Shown here one piece after another: positions 17,089 through 24,718 of a DNA stretch of 27,134 bases (its first letter is position 1; each line of letters starts with the position of its first letter). Source of the DNA: JAWWPG01 sp038254365 (lineage in GTDB: Bacteria > Actinomycetota > Actinomycetes > Propionibacteriales > Nocardioidaceae); the NCBI GenBank assembly GCA_038254365.1, contig JBBSGI010000041.1, positions 1 through 27,134 of the forward strand. Reading direction: 5' to 3'. Both the position numbers and the translations under genes were made by a program. The notes beneath the pieces are model-generated. The model saw only the letters and a list, made by a program, of their open reading frames with translations. It made no database searches and was not told the origin of the DNA.

Positions 17089-17699
17089 CCGCCGAGGAGT
17101 CAGACGGACCGATCGATGACCCGGCGGGTGACTCGGGTCTTCCGCTGAAGCCGGCTCTCGAAGCGGTGCTGATGGTGACCGACCAGCCACTCGACGCGGT
17201 CCGGCTCGCGCAGGCGGTCGGCCGCCCGGTCCGCGAGGTCCAGTCTGCCCTGCATGAGCTGGTGGCCGAGTACACCGAGCACGGCAGGGGCTTTGAGCTT
17301 CGCGACGTCGGCGGCGGCTGGCGCTTCTACTCTCGGGCCGACTACGCCGAGCTGGTCGAGCGCTTCGTGCTGGACGGACAGCAGGCCAGGCTCACGACCG
17401 CGGCTCTGGAGACCCTCGCCGTGGTGGCCTACCGGCAGCCGGTGAGCCGGGCCAGAATATCGGCGATCCGGGGCGTGAACGTCGACGGCGTCATACGCAC
17501 GCTGACCGCTCGCGGGCTTGTCGAGGAGGCGGGCGTCGACCCGGAGACCGGCGCGCATCTGTTCCGCACCAGTGGATACTTCCTGGAGAGGATGGGCCTG
17601 ACCAGCCTCGACGAGCTTCCGGAGATCGCGCCGTTCCTCCCGGAGATGGCCGAGATCGAGGGCGAGCTGGATCTGCCCGGCTCCGCTCTGGACTCGTGA
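17085..17699 (+). CDS. scpB: Segregation and condensation protein B
   Basis: A 204-aa double winged-helix protein of the SMC-ScpAB condensin. Key stretches are PALEAVLMVTDQPLDAVRLA at the start of the first domain and GRGFELRDVGGGWRFYSRAD with TTAALETLAVVAYRQPVSRA in the second. The latter, with ISAIRGVNVDGVIRTL and GLVEEAGVDP, is the family hallmark. It starts at GTG 17085 in a GTGA overlap with scpA, with CAGGAGA upstream, and ends in a GTGA overlap with rluB. Length and C-terminal acidic tail are normal for actinobacteria. Confidence 0.94.
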   Translation: MTAEESDGPIDDPAGDSGLPLKPALEAVLMVTDQPLDAVRLAQAVGRPVREVQSALHELVAEYTEHGRGFELRDVGGGWRFYSRADYAELVERFVLDGQQARLTTAALETLAVVAYRQPVSRARISAIRGVNVDGVIRTLTARGLVEEAGVDPETGAHLFRTSGYFLERMGLTSLDELPEIAPFLPEMAEIEGELDLPGSALDS

Positions 17700-18448
17700 C
17701 GGACTGGCACCCCCCGGCCGAGCCGCTCGGCGTCCGGCTGCAAAAGGTGCTGGCGCAGGCGGGGGTCGCGAGCCGGCGTCGGTGCGAGGAGCTGATCGCC
17801 GGCGGGCGAGTGGAGGTGGACGGTCAGGTGGTCACCCGGCTCGGGGCGCGGGTCGACCCGGAGACCGCGGTAATCAGGGTCGCGGGGGAGCGGGTGCCGG
17901 TGGCCGTCAGCAAGGTCTACCTGGTCGCGAACAAGCCGCGTGGCATCGTCAGCTCCATGGCCGACGACGAGGGGCGACCGGACTTGCGCACCCTGGTCGC
18001 GGGCCGACCCGAGCGCCTGTTCCACGTCGGGCGGCTGGACACCGACACCGATGGTCTGATCGTGCTGACCAACGACGGCGAGTTCGCCCATCGGCTGGCG
18101 CACCCGTCGTTCGAGCTCAGCAAGACCTATCTCGCTCAGGTCGACGGCGTCGTCGCGGCGAGGGCCAGACGGAGCTTGCTGTCGGGCGTCACGCTGAGCG
18201 ACGGCCCCGTCGTCGTCGACTCGGTTCGCACGGTCAGCGCGAACCAGGGCAGGTCGCTCGTCGAGGTCGTCATCCACGAGGGCCGCAACCGGATCGTCCG
18301 TCGGCTGCTCGCCGAGGTGGGTCATCCCGTCCAGCGACTGTCTCGTACGGCGATCGGCCCGGTCCGGCTCGGCGACCTCCGGTCCGGTCAGGTCCGGGAG
18401 CTGACTCCGGTCGAGCTGGGCTCGCTGCTGGAGTCGGTCGGGCTGTGA
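17696..18448 (+). CDS. rluB: rRNA pseudouridine synthase RluB-type
   Basis: A 250-aa protein with an N-terminal S4 domain (RLQKVLAQAGVASRRRCEEL, residues 14-33 onward) and an RsuA/RluB-type catalytic domain. The catalytic Asp is in HVGRLDTDTDGLIVLTNDG, and the closing motif is VVIHEGRNRIVRRLLAEVGH. By family it would make the pseudouridine at 23S rRNA helix 89-90 (E. coli position 2605), although S4-containing members are hard to separate by sequence. It overlaps scpB and the next gene by 4 nt each. The scpB-rluB link is common in Gram-positive bacteria. Confidence 0.9.
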   Translation: MTDWHPPAEPLGVRLQKVLAQAGVASRRRCEELIAGGRVEVDGQVVTRLGARVDPETAVIRVAGERVPVAVSKVYLVANKPRGIVSSMADDEGRPDLRTLVAGRPERLFHVGRLDTDTDGLIVLTNDGEFAHRLAHPSFELSKTYLAQVDGVVAARARRSLLSGVTLSDGPVVVDSVRTVSANQGRSLVEVVIHEGRNRIVRRLLAEVGHPVQRLSRTAIGPVRLGDLRSGQVRELTPVELGSLLESVGL

Positions 18449-19545
18449 CGGCTGCCGGTACGTCGCCACCGGCCGTGCCGGCCGGCACGGTGCTCGTCGT
18501 CGGGGCAGGGCTGATCGGGACGTCCGTCGCGCTGGCGTTGAACCGCCGGGGCATTGCGGTCCGGGTGGAGGATGTGGACCCGGTCAACGTGGCCGTGGCC
18601 GCGTCTCGGATTGAGGCAAGGTCCGTGGTCTCACCGGCCGACGAGCCGGACCTGGTGGTGGTCGCGACCCCGCCCGACCACCTCGCCGACTCGATCTCGG
18701 CGGCGCTGATCGCCCACCCGAGCGCATACGTGACCGACGTGGGAAGCGTCAAGGTGCAGCCCCTTGCCCAGCTGCGCTCACGCGGAGCCGGGCCGGACCT
18801 GCCGCGATACGTCGGTAGCCACCCGATGGCGGGCAGCGAGCGCTCCGGTCCGCTCGCGGCAGCGGCCGACCTGTTCGACGGCCGAACCTGGGCGGTGACC
18901 CCTCATGACTCGTCGGATCCTCGGGCCGTGGCGACCGTGGAGTCCCTGGTGTCAGCCTGCGGGGCCGTCGTCGTCCACCTCACCCCTGAGGAGCACGACC
19001 TCGCGGTGGCTCGGATCTCCCACCTCCCGCACCTGATGGCCGCGCTCACCGCGGGTCTGCTCCGCGACGCCCCCCCGACCCACCTGGCGCTCAGCGGCCA
19101 AGGCGTGCGGGACGTCACTCGGATCGCCGGGGGCAACCCGGTGCTCTGGCGTCAGATCGTGAGTGCGAACGCGGACGCCCTCCAGGTGTTGTTGGGCGAC
19201 GTACGGCGGGAGCTCGACGACTTGCTCGAGGCGCTCGGCGACGGCGACGCCAGGCGGGTGGAAGACGTGCTGCTCAGTGGGGCGGCCGGGGCCGCCGCCG
19301 TGCCGGGCAAGCACGGCGGTCCGGTCGTCGACCTGGTCGCGGTGACCGTCGCCATCCCCGACCGACCGGGAGCGTTGGCGCAGCTCTTCAGCGAGGTGGG
19401 AGCGCTCGGCGTGAACATCGAGGACGTGCGCATCGACCACGACCCGGCGCGCGCCTTCGGCCTGGTGGAGATTGACGTGGCCGAAGGAGCCGGCGAGGGC
19501 CTCGCCGAGTCTCTGCGTGCGGGTGGTTGGGCCGCTCACCGGTAA
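18445..19545 (+). CDS. tyrA: Prephenate dehydrogenase
   Basis: A 366-aa NAD(P)-dependent enzyme of tyrosine biosynthesis converting prephenate to 4-hydroxyphenylpyruvate. The N-terminal Rossmann motif is VLVVGAGLIGTSVALALNRR. Catalytic and substrate-binding segments are YVGSHPMAGSERSGP and ARISHLPHLMAALTAG (conserved His), then GGNPVLWRQIVSANADAL. The last ~75 residues form an ACT domain (VAVTVAIPDRPGALAQLFSE, then VNIEDVRIDHDP), suggesting feedback control by an aromatic amino acid. No chorismate mutase domain is present. GTG 18445 overlaps the rluB stop by 4 nt. Confidence 0.92.
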   Translation: MTAAGTSPPAVPAGTVLVVGAGLIGTSVALALNRRGIAVRVEDVDPVNVAVAASRIEARSVVSPADEPDLVVVATPPDHLADSISAALIAHPSAYVTDVGSVKVQPLAQLRSRGAGPDLPRYVGSHPMAGSERSGPLAAAADLFDGRTWAVTPHDSSDPRAVATVESLVSACGAVVVHLTPEEHDLAVARISHLPHLMAALTAGLLRDAPPTHLALSGQGVRDVTRIAGGNPVLWRQIVSANADALQVLLGDVRRELDDLLEALGDGDARRVEDVLLSGAAGAAAVPGKHGGPVVDLVAVTVAIPDRPGALAQLFSEVGALGVNIEDVRIDHDPARAFGLVEIDVAEGAGEGLAESLRAGGWAAHR

Positions 19546-19548
19546 CCT
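19543..19548 (+). promoter_or_regulatory. Candidate -10 box for leaderless cmk mRNA
   Basis: TAACCT fits TANNNT and lies 8 nt before the cmk ATG, which has no ribosome binding site. This is the spacing expected when transcription starts at the initiation codon. The box overlaps the tyrA stop codon. Confidence 0.5.
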
Positions 19549-19556
19549 TGTCTGCC

Positions 19557-20261
19557 ATGGCCGCCGCTGACCCGTCGCTCGCGCACGTCGTGATCGCGAT
19601 GGACGGCACGGCCGGAGCCGGCAAGTCGACGACCAGCCGGGGGGTAGCGCGTCGCTTGGGTCTGCGGTATCTCGACACGGGGGCGATGTACCGGGCGGTG
19701 ACCTGGGAGATGCTCCGATCCGGCATCCTCGTGGGAGACCCCGGAGCCGTCGCGTCCCGCGCCTCCTCGGTGTCGCTGGAGTCGGGCACGGATCCCGACC
19801 ACCCGACGATCGCGCTCGACGGCGTCGACGTCTCCCGCGAGATCCGCACCGACCGTGTCACGGCGGCGGTCAGCGCGGTCAGCGCGGTCCCGGCGGTTCG
19901 TGAGCTGATGGTGGCCCGGCAGCGGCGCGAGATCGGCAACGGCGGAATCGTGGTCGAGGGCCGCGACATCGGGACCGTCGTGGCCCCCGACGCCGATCTG
20001 AAGATATTCCTGACGGCCGACGCCGCAGCGCGGGCCCGGCGCCGCGCTGCGGAGCTCACGGCCAGCCACAACCGGGACCTCGGCTTCGTTGAGGCGGACC
20101 TGGCTAGACGGGATACCGCGGACTCCTCCCGGACGGTGTCCCCGCTCGCCATTGCCGGCGACGCCGTCACGGTCGACTCGACGTACCTGTCTCTCGACGA
20201 CGTCATCGCCACCATCGTCGGCCTGGCCCGTGAACGGGCGGCGGTGCGTCATGGTGGCTGA
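19557..20261 (+). CDS. cmk: Cytidylate kinase
   Basis: A 234-aa (d)CMP kinase using ATP. The P-loop is AMDGTAGAGKSTTSRGVARR, followed by YLDTGAMYRAVTWEML (NMP site), VVEGRDIGTVVAPDADLKIF and the LID Arg residues in ADLARRDTADSSR. Length is typical. The ATG at 19557 starts MAAADPSLAHVVIAMDG and has no ribosome binding site, but a -10-like box stands just upstream, so it may have a leaderless transcript besides read-through from the scp operon. cmk-plsC-der is the usual order in actinobacteria. The 3' end overlaps the acyltransferase gene by 11 nt. Confidence 0.95.
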   Translation: MAAADPSLAHVVIAMDGTAGAGKSTTSRGVARRLGLRYLDTGAMYRAVTWEMLRSGILVGDPGAVASRASSVSLESGTDPDHPTIALDGVDVSREIRTDRVTAAVSAVSAVPAVRELMVARQRREIGNGGIVVEGRDIGTVVAPDADLKIFLTADAAARARRRAAELTASHNRDLGFVEADLARRDTADSSRTVSPLAIAGDAVTVDSTYLSLDDVIATIVGLARERAAVRHGG

Positions 20262-21009
20262 GGCGACGGGACGCCGTGACGTGCCGATCCTCGAAGGGGT
20301 GGCCACGCCGCCGGATCGTTGGATGTGGTTCGGCCGCTTCCTGGTACGCCGTCTGCTGGCGCGCTACGACGTGCACGTACAGGGTGCCGATGAGATCCCG
20401 CCGAGCGGCGCGGTGATCCTCGCGTCGAACCACATCGGATATCTCGATGGGCCGATGCTGTTCGGGACGGCGGACCGCAAGGTGCACGCGATGGTCAAGG
20501 AGTCGATGTTCCGAGGCCTGATGGGGTTCGGCCTGACCATGATGGGACAGATCTGTGTCGACCGGTACCACACCGACCCGCTGGCGGTGAAGAAGGCGCT
20601 GCGGGTGCTTGGCGGCGGTGGTGCGTTATCGATCTACCCCGAGGGCGCCCGCGGGCGCGGCGACGTAGCGAGGACGAAGGGCGGGGCAGCCTACCTGGCG
20701 CTGGTGACCGGTGCGCCGGTCGTGCCGGTGGCCTGTCTCGGCACCCGGCTGGACGGCGGCTCCCTGGAGTCGAAGCCGCCGTACGGCTCGCGGCTCGACC
20801 TCGTGATCGGTCCCGCGATGCGCTTCGACGCCGTACCGTGGCCGCGCACCCGGCAGCAGGTCGCCGAGGTGCAGGACACCATCCAGCGAGCGCTCGCCGC
20901 CCATGTGCGCCGAGCATGTGCACGGACCGGGCAGACCCTGCCGGCGCCGGAGCCGATGCCCACCCAGTTGCCGACAGATCCGCTGGACGAGCGGCGCTCC
21001 GACTCATGA
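20251..21009 (+). CDS. 1-acyl-sn-glycerol-3-phosphate acyltransferase family protein
   Basis: A 252-aa PlsC-like acyltransferase, probably membrane-associated, transferring an acyl chain to lysophosphatidic acid or a related acceptor. The catalytic HX4D motif is SNHIGYLDGPML, followed by MVKESMFRGLMGFGLTMMGQ, the phosphate-binding block SIYPEGARGRGDVARTKGG and GAPVVPVACLGT. The C-terminal ~25 residues are Pro-rich and non-conserved. ATG 20251 and GTG 20254 are adjacent possible starts; neither has a good ribosome binding site, consistent with coupling to cmk by an 11-nt overlap. The acceptor cannot be told from sequence. Confidence 0.88.
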   Translation: MVAEATGRRDVPILEGVATPPDRWMWFGRFLVRRLLARYDVHVQGADEIPPSGAVILASNHIGYLDGPMLFGTADRKVHAMVKESMFRGLMGFGLTMMGQICVDRYHTDPLAVKKALRVLGGGGALSIYPEGARGRGDVARTKGGAAYLALVTGAPVVPVACLGTRLDGGSLESKPPYGSRLDLVIGPAMRFDAVPWPRTRQQVAEVQDTIQRALAAHVRRACARTGQTLPAPEPMPTQLPTDPLDERRSDS

Positions 21010-21050
21010 CCACCGACGGCGCAGACACCACGACACGGGAGGGGGACTCG

Positions 21051-22373
21051 ATGGGGGTGGTGCCGGTGCTCGCGGTAGTGGGCCGGCCAAATGTCGGGAA
21101 GTCGACGTTGGTCAACCGGATCCTGGGGCGTCGCGAGGCAGTCGTGGAGGACGTCCCCGGCGTGACGCGGGACCGGGTTCCGTACGACGCAGAGTGGAAC
21201 GGCCGGCGCTTCACCGTCGTGGACACCGGCGGGTGGGACCCGGACGCGCGCGGACTCGCCGAGCAGATCCGGTTGCAGGCCGAGATGGCGGTCACCCTCG
21301 CGGACGCCGTCCTCTTCGTCGTCGACAGTGTGGTCGGGATCACCGACGCCGACGAGGAGGTGGTGAAGGTGCTGCGCCGTTCGGGGAAGCCGGTCATCCT
21401 CGCCGCAAACAAGGTCGACGACCTCCGTGGAGAGGCGGAGGCCGCCGGCCTGTGGAACCTCGGCCTGGGGGAGCCCTACCCGGTGTCGGCCCTGCATGGT
21501 CGCGGCAGCGGGGACCTGCTCGACGCCGTCCTGGCGGCCCTGCCCGAGGCGCCGGCCCAGGTCTTCGACGCGCCGAGGGGTCCGCGCCGGGTGGCGATCG
21601 TCGGCAAGCCCAACGTGGGCAAGTCCAGCCTGCTCAACCGGTTGGCGGGGGATACACGAGTCGTCGTGGACTCGGTGGCTGGTACGACGGTCGACCCGGT
21701 CGACGAGATCGTCACCCTCGGCGGCAGGCTGTGGCACTTCATCGACACGGCCGGGATCCGCCGGCGGGTCAAGGAAGCCAGCGGGCACGAGTTCTACGCG
21801 AGCCTGCGTACCAGTTCCGCGATGGAGCGGGCGGAGGTTGCGGTGGTTGTGATCGACGGAGGGCAGCCGCTGAGCGAGCAGGACCAGCGGATCATCGCCA
21901 CTGCCGCGGACTCCGGACGCGCGGTCGTCATCGCGTTCAACAAGTGGGACACCGTCGACGAGGAGCGTCGCTACTACCTCGACCGGGAGATCGAGCGTGA
22001 GCTGGTGCGCGTGCAGTGGGCTCCCCGAGTGAACATCACGGCCCTGACCGGCTGGCACGTCGACCGGCTGGTGCCCGCCCTTGACAAGGCGCTCGAAGGC
22101 TGGGAGACCCGGGTGCCGACCGGCGAGCTGAACGCCTTCCTCGGACGACTGGTTGCGGCCAACCCGCACCCCGTGCGCAGCGGGAAGCAGTCCCGGGTCC
22201 TGTTCGCCACTCAGGCCGGGGTCGCCCCCCCGGTGTTCGTCCTGTTCACGTCGGGGCTCCTGGAGACGGCGTACACCCGGTTCATCGAACGTCGCCTGCG
22301 CGAGGAGTTTGGCTTCTCCGGTACGCCGATCCACGTCACCGTGAAGCCACGGGAGAAGCGCAAACGCAGATGA
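21051..22373 (+). CDS. der: Ribosome biogenesis GTPase Der (EngA)
   Basis: A 441-aa tandem-GTPase needed for 50S subunit assembly. First G domain: VVGRPNVGKSTLVNRILG, then VTRDRV, VDTGGWDPDARG and ANKVDD. Second: IVGKPNVGKSSLLNRLAGDT, TTVDPVDE, FIDTAGIRRRVKEASGHEFY and FNKWDTVDEE. The last ~110 residues form the KH-like domain, with the basic end KPREKRKRR. ATG 21051 has a strong GGGAGGGGG ribosome binding site 6 nt upstream and gives MGVVPVLAVVGRPNVGKST. ATG 21006, overlapping the previous stop in ATGA, would add 15 residues and is the alternative. A weak 7-bp inverted repeat spans the stop codon. It is the last core gene before the accessory segment. Confidence 0.94.
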   Translation: MGVVPVLAVVGRPNVGKSTLVNRILGRREAVVEDVPGVTRDRVPYDAEWNGRRFTVVDTGGWDPDARGLAEQIRLQAEMAVTLADAVLFVVDSVVGITDADEEVVKVLRRSGKPVILAANKVDDLRGEAEAAGLWNLGLGEPYPVSALHGRGSGDLLDAVLAALPEAPAQVFDAPRGPRRVAIVGKPNVGKSSLLNRLAGDTRVVVDSVAGTTVDPVDEIVTLGGRLWHFIDTAGIRRRVKEASGHEFYASLRTSSAMERAEVAVVVIDGGQPLSEQDQRIIATAADSGRAVVIAFNKWDTVDEERRYYLDREIERELVRVQWAPRVNITALTGWHVDRLVPALDKALEGWETRVPTGELNAFLGRLVAANPHPVRSGKQSRVLFATQAGVAPPVFVLFTSGLLETAYTRFIERRLREEFGFSGTPIHVTVKPREKRKRR

Positions 22374-22432
22374 GCTTGCGCTGACTGGGTAGTGGGTCAG
22401 TGTGAACCGAGAAACGGTCCCGACATGACACC

Positions 22433-22582
22433 ATGGCGAATGTGACGTATCGCGTCGTCAGTGTGGCTCTCGCTGGCTTGGTCCTGGCCGCCTGCACGGA
22501 ATCTCCGCGTTGTCTCTGGCCGCGGCGGCAAACGACTCGGTATTCGCCGCGATGCGGGCCGGCGCGCGCGGCTATCTCGTGA
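22433..22582 (+). pseudogene. 5' stub of a lipoprotein gene
   Basis: A 49-aa reading frame starts MANVTYRVVSVALAGLVLAA with Cys21, a good lipoprotein signal peptide with an LAAC lipobox. After residue ~23 the sequence turns into basic, non-exported-looking residues (CLWPRRQTTRYS) because the DNA is now that of the response-regulator remnant read in another frame. I read this as the first ~65 bp of a lipoprotein gene joined by deletion to the neighbouring ruin. No clear ribosome binding site. Probably non-functional. Confidence 0.5.
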
Positions 22583-22900
22583 AGGGCGCCGAGCAGGAGG
22601 ACATCACCCGAGCCATCCGCTCGGTGGCAGCCGAGAGGTGATCTTCGGACCAGAGGTGCTAAACGTGTTTGGATTCCTCTCGCAGAGGTCTCCGGCCTCT
22701 GCGCCGGATCCCTTCCCGCAGCTGAACACACGTGAACGCGAGATTCTCAGCCACCTCTCCGCCGGTTTCCCTAACGCAGCGATCGCCAGCCGGTTGAATG
22801 TCGCTCCCAAACCGTGGCCAACAACGTCTCGTCGATCTTCGCCAAGCTGCAGGTTGCTGACCGGGGCAAAGCCATCCTGCGCGCACGCGAGGGGGGGTGA
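22501..22900 (+). pseudogene. Degenerate NarL/LuxR-type response regulator
   Basis: Three frames together give the C-terminal half of a two-component response regulator. Frame 1 (22501-22641): DSVFAAMRAGARGYLVKGAE then QEDITRAIRSVA, the end of a receiver domain including the conserved Lys. Frame 2 (from about 22630): REVIFGPEVLNVFGFLSQ, then TREREILSHLSAGFPNAAIA, the start of a LuxR helix-turn-helix. Frame 3 (about 22815-22900): TVANNVSSIFAKLQVADRGK and AILRAREGG, the recognition helix and C-terminus. At least two frameshifts break it, and the receiver N-terminus with the phospho-acceptor Asp is missing, its place taken by the lipoprotein stub. It cannot make a working regulator unless the frameshifts are sequencing errors. 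Confidence 0.85.
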
Positions 22901-22936
22901 GGCCAGGACTGAGGGGCTCGGAACCACCCGCGGTCG

Positions 22937-22967
22937 TTGGTGGGGCTCGACGGGGCTGAGGTAGGCT
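22937..22967 (+). promoter_or_regulatory. Candidate promoter of tRNA-Pro
   Basis: TTGGTG (22937-22942) and TAGGCT (22962-22967) are 19 nt apart and lie 30 nt before the tRNA. The -10 is good, the -35 only fair. Confidence 0.4.
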
Positions 22968-22997
22968 GACGGCCGCTCGTCGCTCGGCGGGCTGCAT

Positions 22998-23071
<74 letters not shown>

Positions 23072-23092
23072 CCGGGGAAAAGCGCAGGTCAG

Positions 23093-23122
23093 CGGCCAGT
23101 TTCAGGAAGTTGAGACTGGCCG
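23093..23122 (+). terminator. Hairpin after tRNA-Pro
   Basis: Arms 23093-23104 and 23111-23122 form a 12-bp stem (one G-T pair) around a 6-nt loop, 21 nt after the tRNA. No T-run. It could serve either strand: the end of the tRNA transcript or of the integrase remnant. Confidence 0.6.
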
Positions 23123-23181
23123 TTCGCCCGTCTGGACCGACCGATGAAGTCAATAATGGAGCCAAGCGGTTCGGCAGACCC

Positions 23182-23470
23182 TTAGCGGCCGTGGGCGAGT
23201 GCAGCGGCGAGCACATCGGAGGCAGATCGGGCCACGTCGGGGAGACGTGGCCGTACACGTCGGCCGTGGTGGCGATGCCCGAGTGACCGAGCCTCTTCGC
23301 ACGACCAGCATCGGCACCCCGTCGGTGAGCATGACTGAGGCCGCGGAGTGCCGCAGGGTATGGAAACGGACGTTCGCCAGTCCTGCCGCCTTCGCGGCCA
23401 CGGCGAGGGCTCTGAGCGAAGGCTCGGCACAAGTGATGACTCCTGCCGCGGTGACGGACTGGTGGGCACG
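23182..23470 (-). pseudogene. Frameshifted C-terminus of a tyrosine integrase
   Basis: Three minus-strand frames join into the catalytic end of a phage-type integrase: AVAAKAAGLANVRFHTLRHS and AASVMLTDGVPMLVV (HxxR motif); then AKRLGHSGIATTADVYGHVS (the His and the Tyr nucleophile); then DVARSASDVLAAALAHGR and stop. Two single-base losses, one near 23307 and one in a C-run near 23249, break the frame, and everything upstream of the HxxR region is gone behind an in-frame stop. Transcription runs toward tRNA-Pro, the normal layout for an integrase beside its attachment site. It marks a decayed integrative element. Confidence 0.85.
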
Positions 23471-23571
23471 TCAACCGGCGGGACGGGCAGTCCGCTGACC
23501 CACCAGTGGACTGTCACCTGGCTCTCGACGAGCGAGTGTTGCTGGTGAGTCCCGCTCGCCCACGTCGAGAC

Positions 23572-23601
23572 GGCCGTGCCCTGACTCACCAGGGCACGGC
23601 C
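23572..23601. terminator. Strong orphan hairpin
   Basis: A perfect 12-bp stem (23572-23583 with 23590-23601) has a 6-nt loop and no T-run. No intact gene ends here on either strand, so it probably terminated a gene that has since been lost. Confidence 0.55.
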
Positions 23602-23940
23602 ACCAGGGGGCTGTGGGTCAGGGGGTCGGTGCGAGGGTCGTACCGGGGCTGACGTCAGGCACGCACCGACTCCCCGAACCGGCGACGTTGTGGTAGCCAG
23701 TCGTGCAGTCCACCATGCGGGCGCCGTCATGCCGGCATCCCGCCAGAAGAAGAGCCATTGCCAGACCCGCCATCACCGAGAGCAGACGCCTAGTCACGAA
23801 CCGTTGGACGCTAAGACCGCGTCACCGGTTCCCCCAGCCCCCTCGGATCTTCAGCCGCGCGACTACGCCATGACCCATCCGGCACGAAAATCTTGCCTGG
23901 CACCTGAAATGAACGAGCCCGCCGGGGGAGGACCGCCGAT
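23602..23940. other. Stretch without a recognisable gene
   Basis: An open frame starting at 23690 crosses this region, but its residues look random and no ribosome binding site or family motif is seen. I find no RNA gene or repeat here. It is probably decayed element DNA. Confidence 0.5.
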
Positions 23941-24125
23941 GGACCTCGAGCCAACCCCGCCGAAGGGTCTCAAGACGTCCGGCCGGCGCCTGTGGACCGC
24001 GGTGCTCACGCCACGGAGGTCATGCCGGCGCAGCTCGCGGTTTGGACGAAATCGACTGGCTGACTGTGGACGTGTCCGCGTGGCCGGTCGAGGCCCCGGC
24101 GCGAATGATCCGCAAGCTCTACTAG
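23941..24125 (+). pseudogene. Phage terminase small-subunit-like remnant
   Basis: From ATG 23941 the frame reads MDLEPTPPKGLKTSGRRLWT and AVLTP. The PP-GLK-SGR-LW pattern is typical of the N-terminus of actinophage small terminase (P27-like) proteins. Normal sequence then stops at about 24009. After a frame change at about 24040 another coherent stretch, GLDEIDWLTVDVSAWPVEAP and ARMIRKLY, ends at a TAG at 24123. Whether the two pieces belonged to one gene is unclear. Family assignment rests on a short N-terminal motif and is tentative; the prophage context (integrase remnant, tRNA) agrees. Confidence 0.4.
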
Positions 24126-24211
24126 CATCGGGGCCCGGCGTGCGTGGCGGCGTGGGGGCCCTGACAGGGCATAGGCACACCGGCCCTACCCAGGGGAATG
24201 ATTTACTTGAC

Positions 24212-24433
24212 TCACGCCGGCGAGTGCATGCCGGTCTCGATACGGGCGACGGCAACACCAGCCCAGATCAACTCGACAACCCCGAACGGCCAGGCTCCAG
24301 ACATGAAGCAGTAGACGCTTGACAGAACGCACCCACCCGCGAATGCCAACACAAAGTCAGCGCCACGCCGCTCCATCGCGTACATGACCGCCATGAACGA
24401 AACGGCACAGACTCCATAGACGGTACCGGCCAT
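24212..24433 (-). CDS. Small two-helix membrane protein, unknown function
   Basis: A 73-aa protein with two hydrophobic segments: residues ~1-18 (MAGTVYGVCAVSFMAVMYAM) and ~27-60 (DFVLAFAGGCVLSSVYCFMS, then AWPFGVVELIWAGVAVARIE). The FVLAFA-GAWPFGVVE-IWA-VA pattern is familiar from small membrane proteins of actinomycetes whose function is not known. ATG 24433 is preceded by GGGGGAG, a close but usable ribosome binding site. The frame is intact among broken genes, so it may still be expressed. It might be native to the integrated element or a leftover of the host region. Confidence 0.6.
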   Translation of the reverse strand: MAGTVYGVCAVSFMAVMYAMERRGADFVLAFAGGCVLSSVYCFMSGAWPFGVVELIWAGVAVARIETGMHSPA

Positions 24434-24644
24434 ACTCCCCCGTCAAGCAGCCTCACCCGACGGGAACGGATCTGGAGTGAGCCCCACCTTCTCCTACATG
24501 GAGTCGAACGTGGAGGAGCACGATGCGGGTTACGACATGACGGTGACTGTGGACCCGTCCGGTGGCGACTTGGTGACGGTGCCGTTCTCATGCACGACGG
24601 ACAAGAATGCGAAGGTGCTGTCTGCCTACGTCAGCGGGCCGTGA
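24420..24644 (+). pseudogene. C-terminal fragment of an unknown, probably exported protein
   Basis: The open frame has no stop from 24420 to the TGA at 24642; the first plausible start is GTG 24477 (55 aa), after GGATCTGGA. From there it reads VSPTFSYMESNVEEHDAGYD then MTVTVDPSGGDLVTVPFSCT, ending in KVLSAYVSGP: alternating beta-strand residues with one Cys and strong GC-rich third positions in its centre. This looks like the end of a secreted or lipoprotein beta domain whose 5' part is lost under the divergent membrane-protein gene. I do not recognise the family. A short intact gene from GTG 24477 is possible but less likely. Confidence 0.45.
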
Positions 24645-24718
24645 GCCCGGACCACAACCTGGTAGCGCGTCCGCGGCCGGCGTAGGCTGCCCTTGTCGCG
24701 CCATCGAGGGGGGATCAG

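Noticed and set aside
20691..22334. 547-aa minus-strand frame opposite der
   Set aside because: Shadow of der and the acyltransferase; no coding signature of its own.
23690..24322. 210-aa plus-strand frame as one gene
   Set aside because: Only a short internal part (from 23941) has family-like residues, and it overlaps the better supported membrane-protein gene on the other strand.
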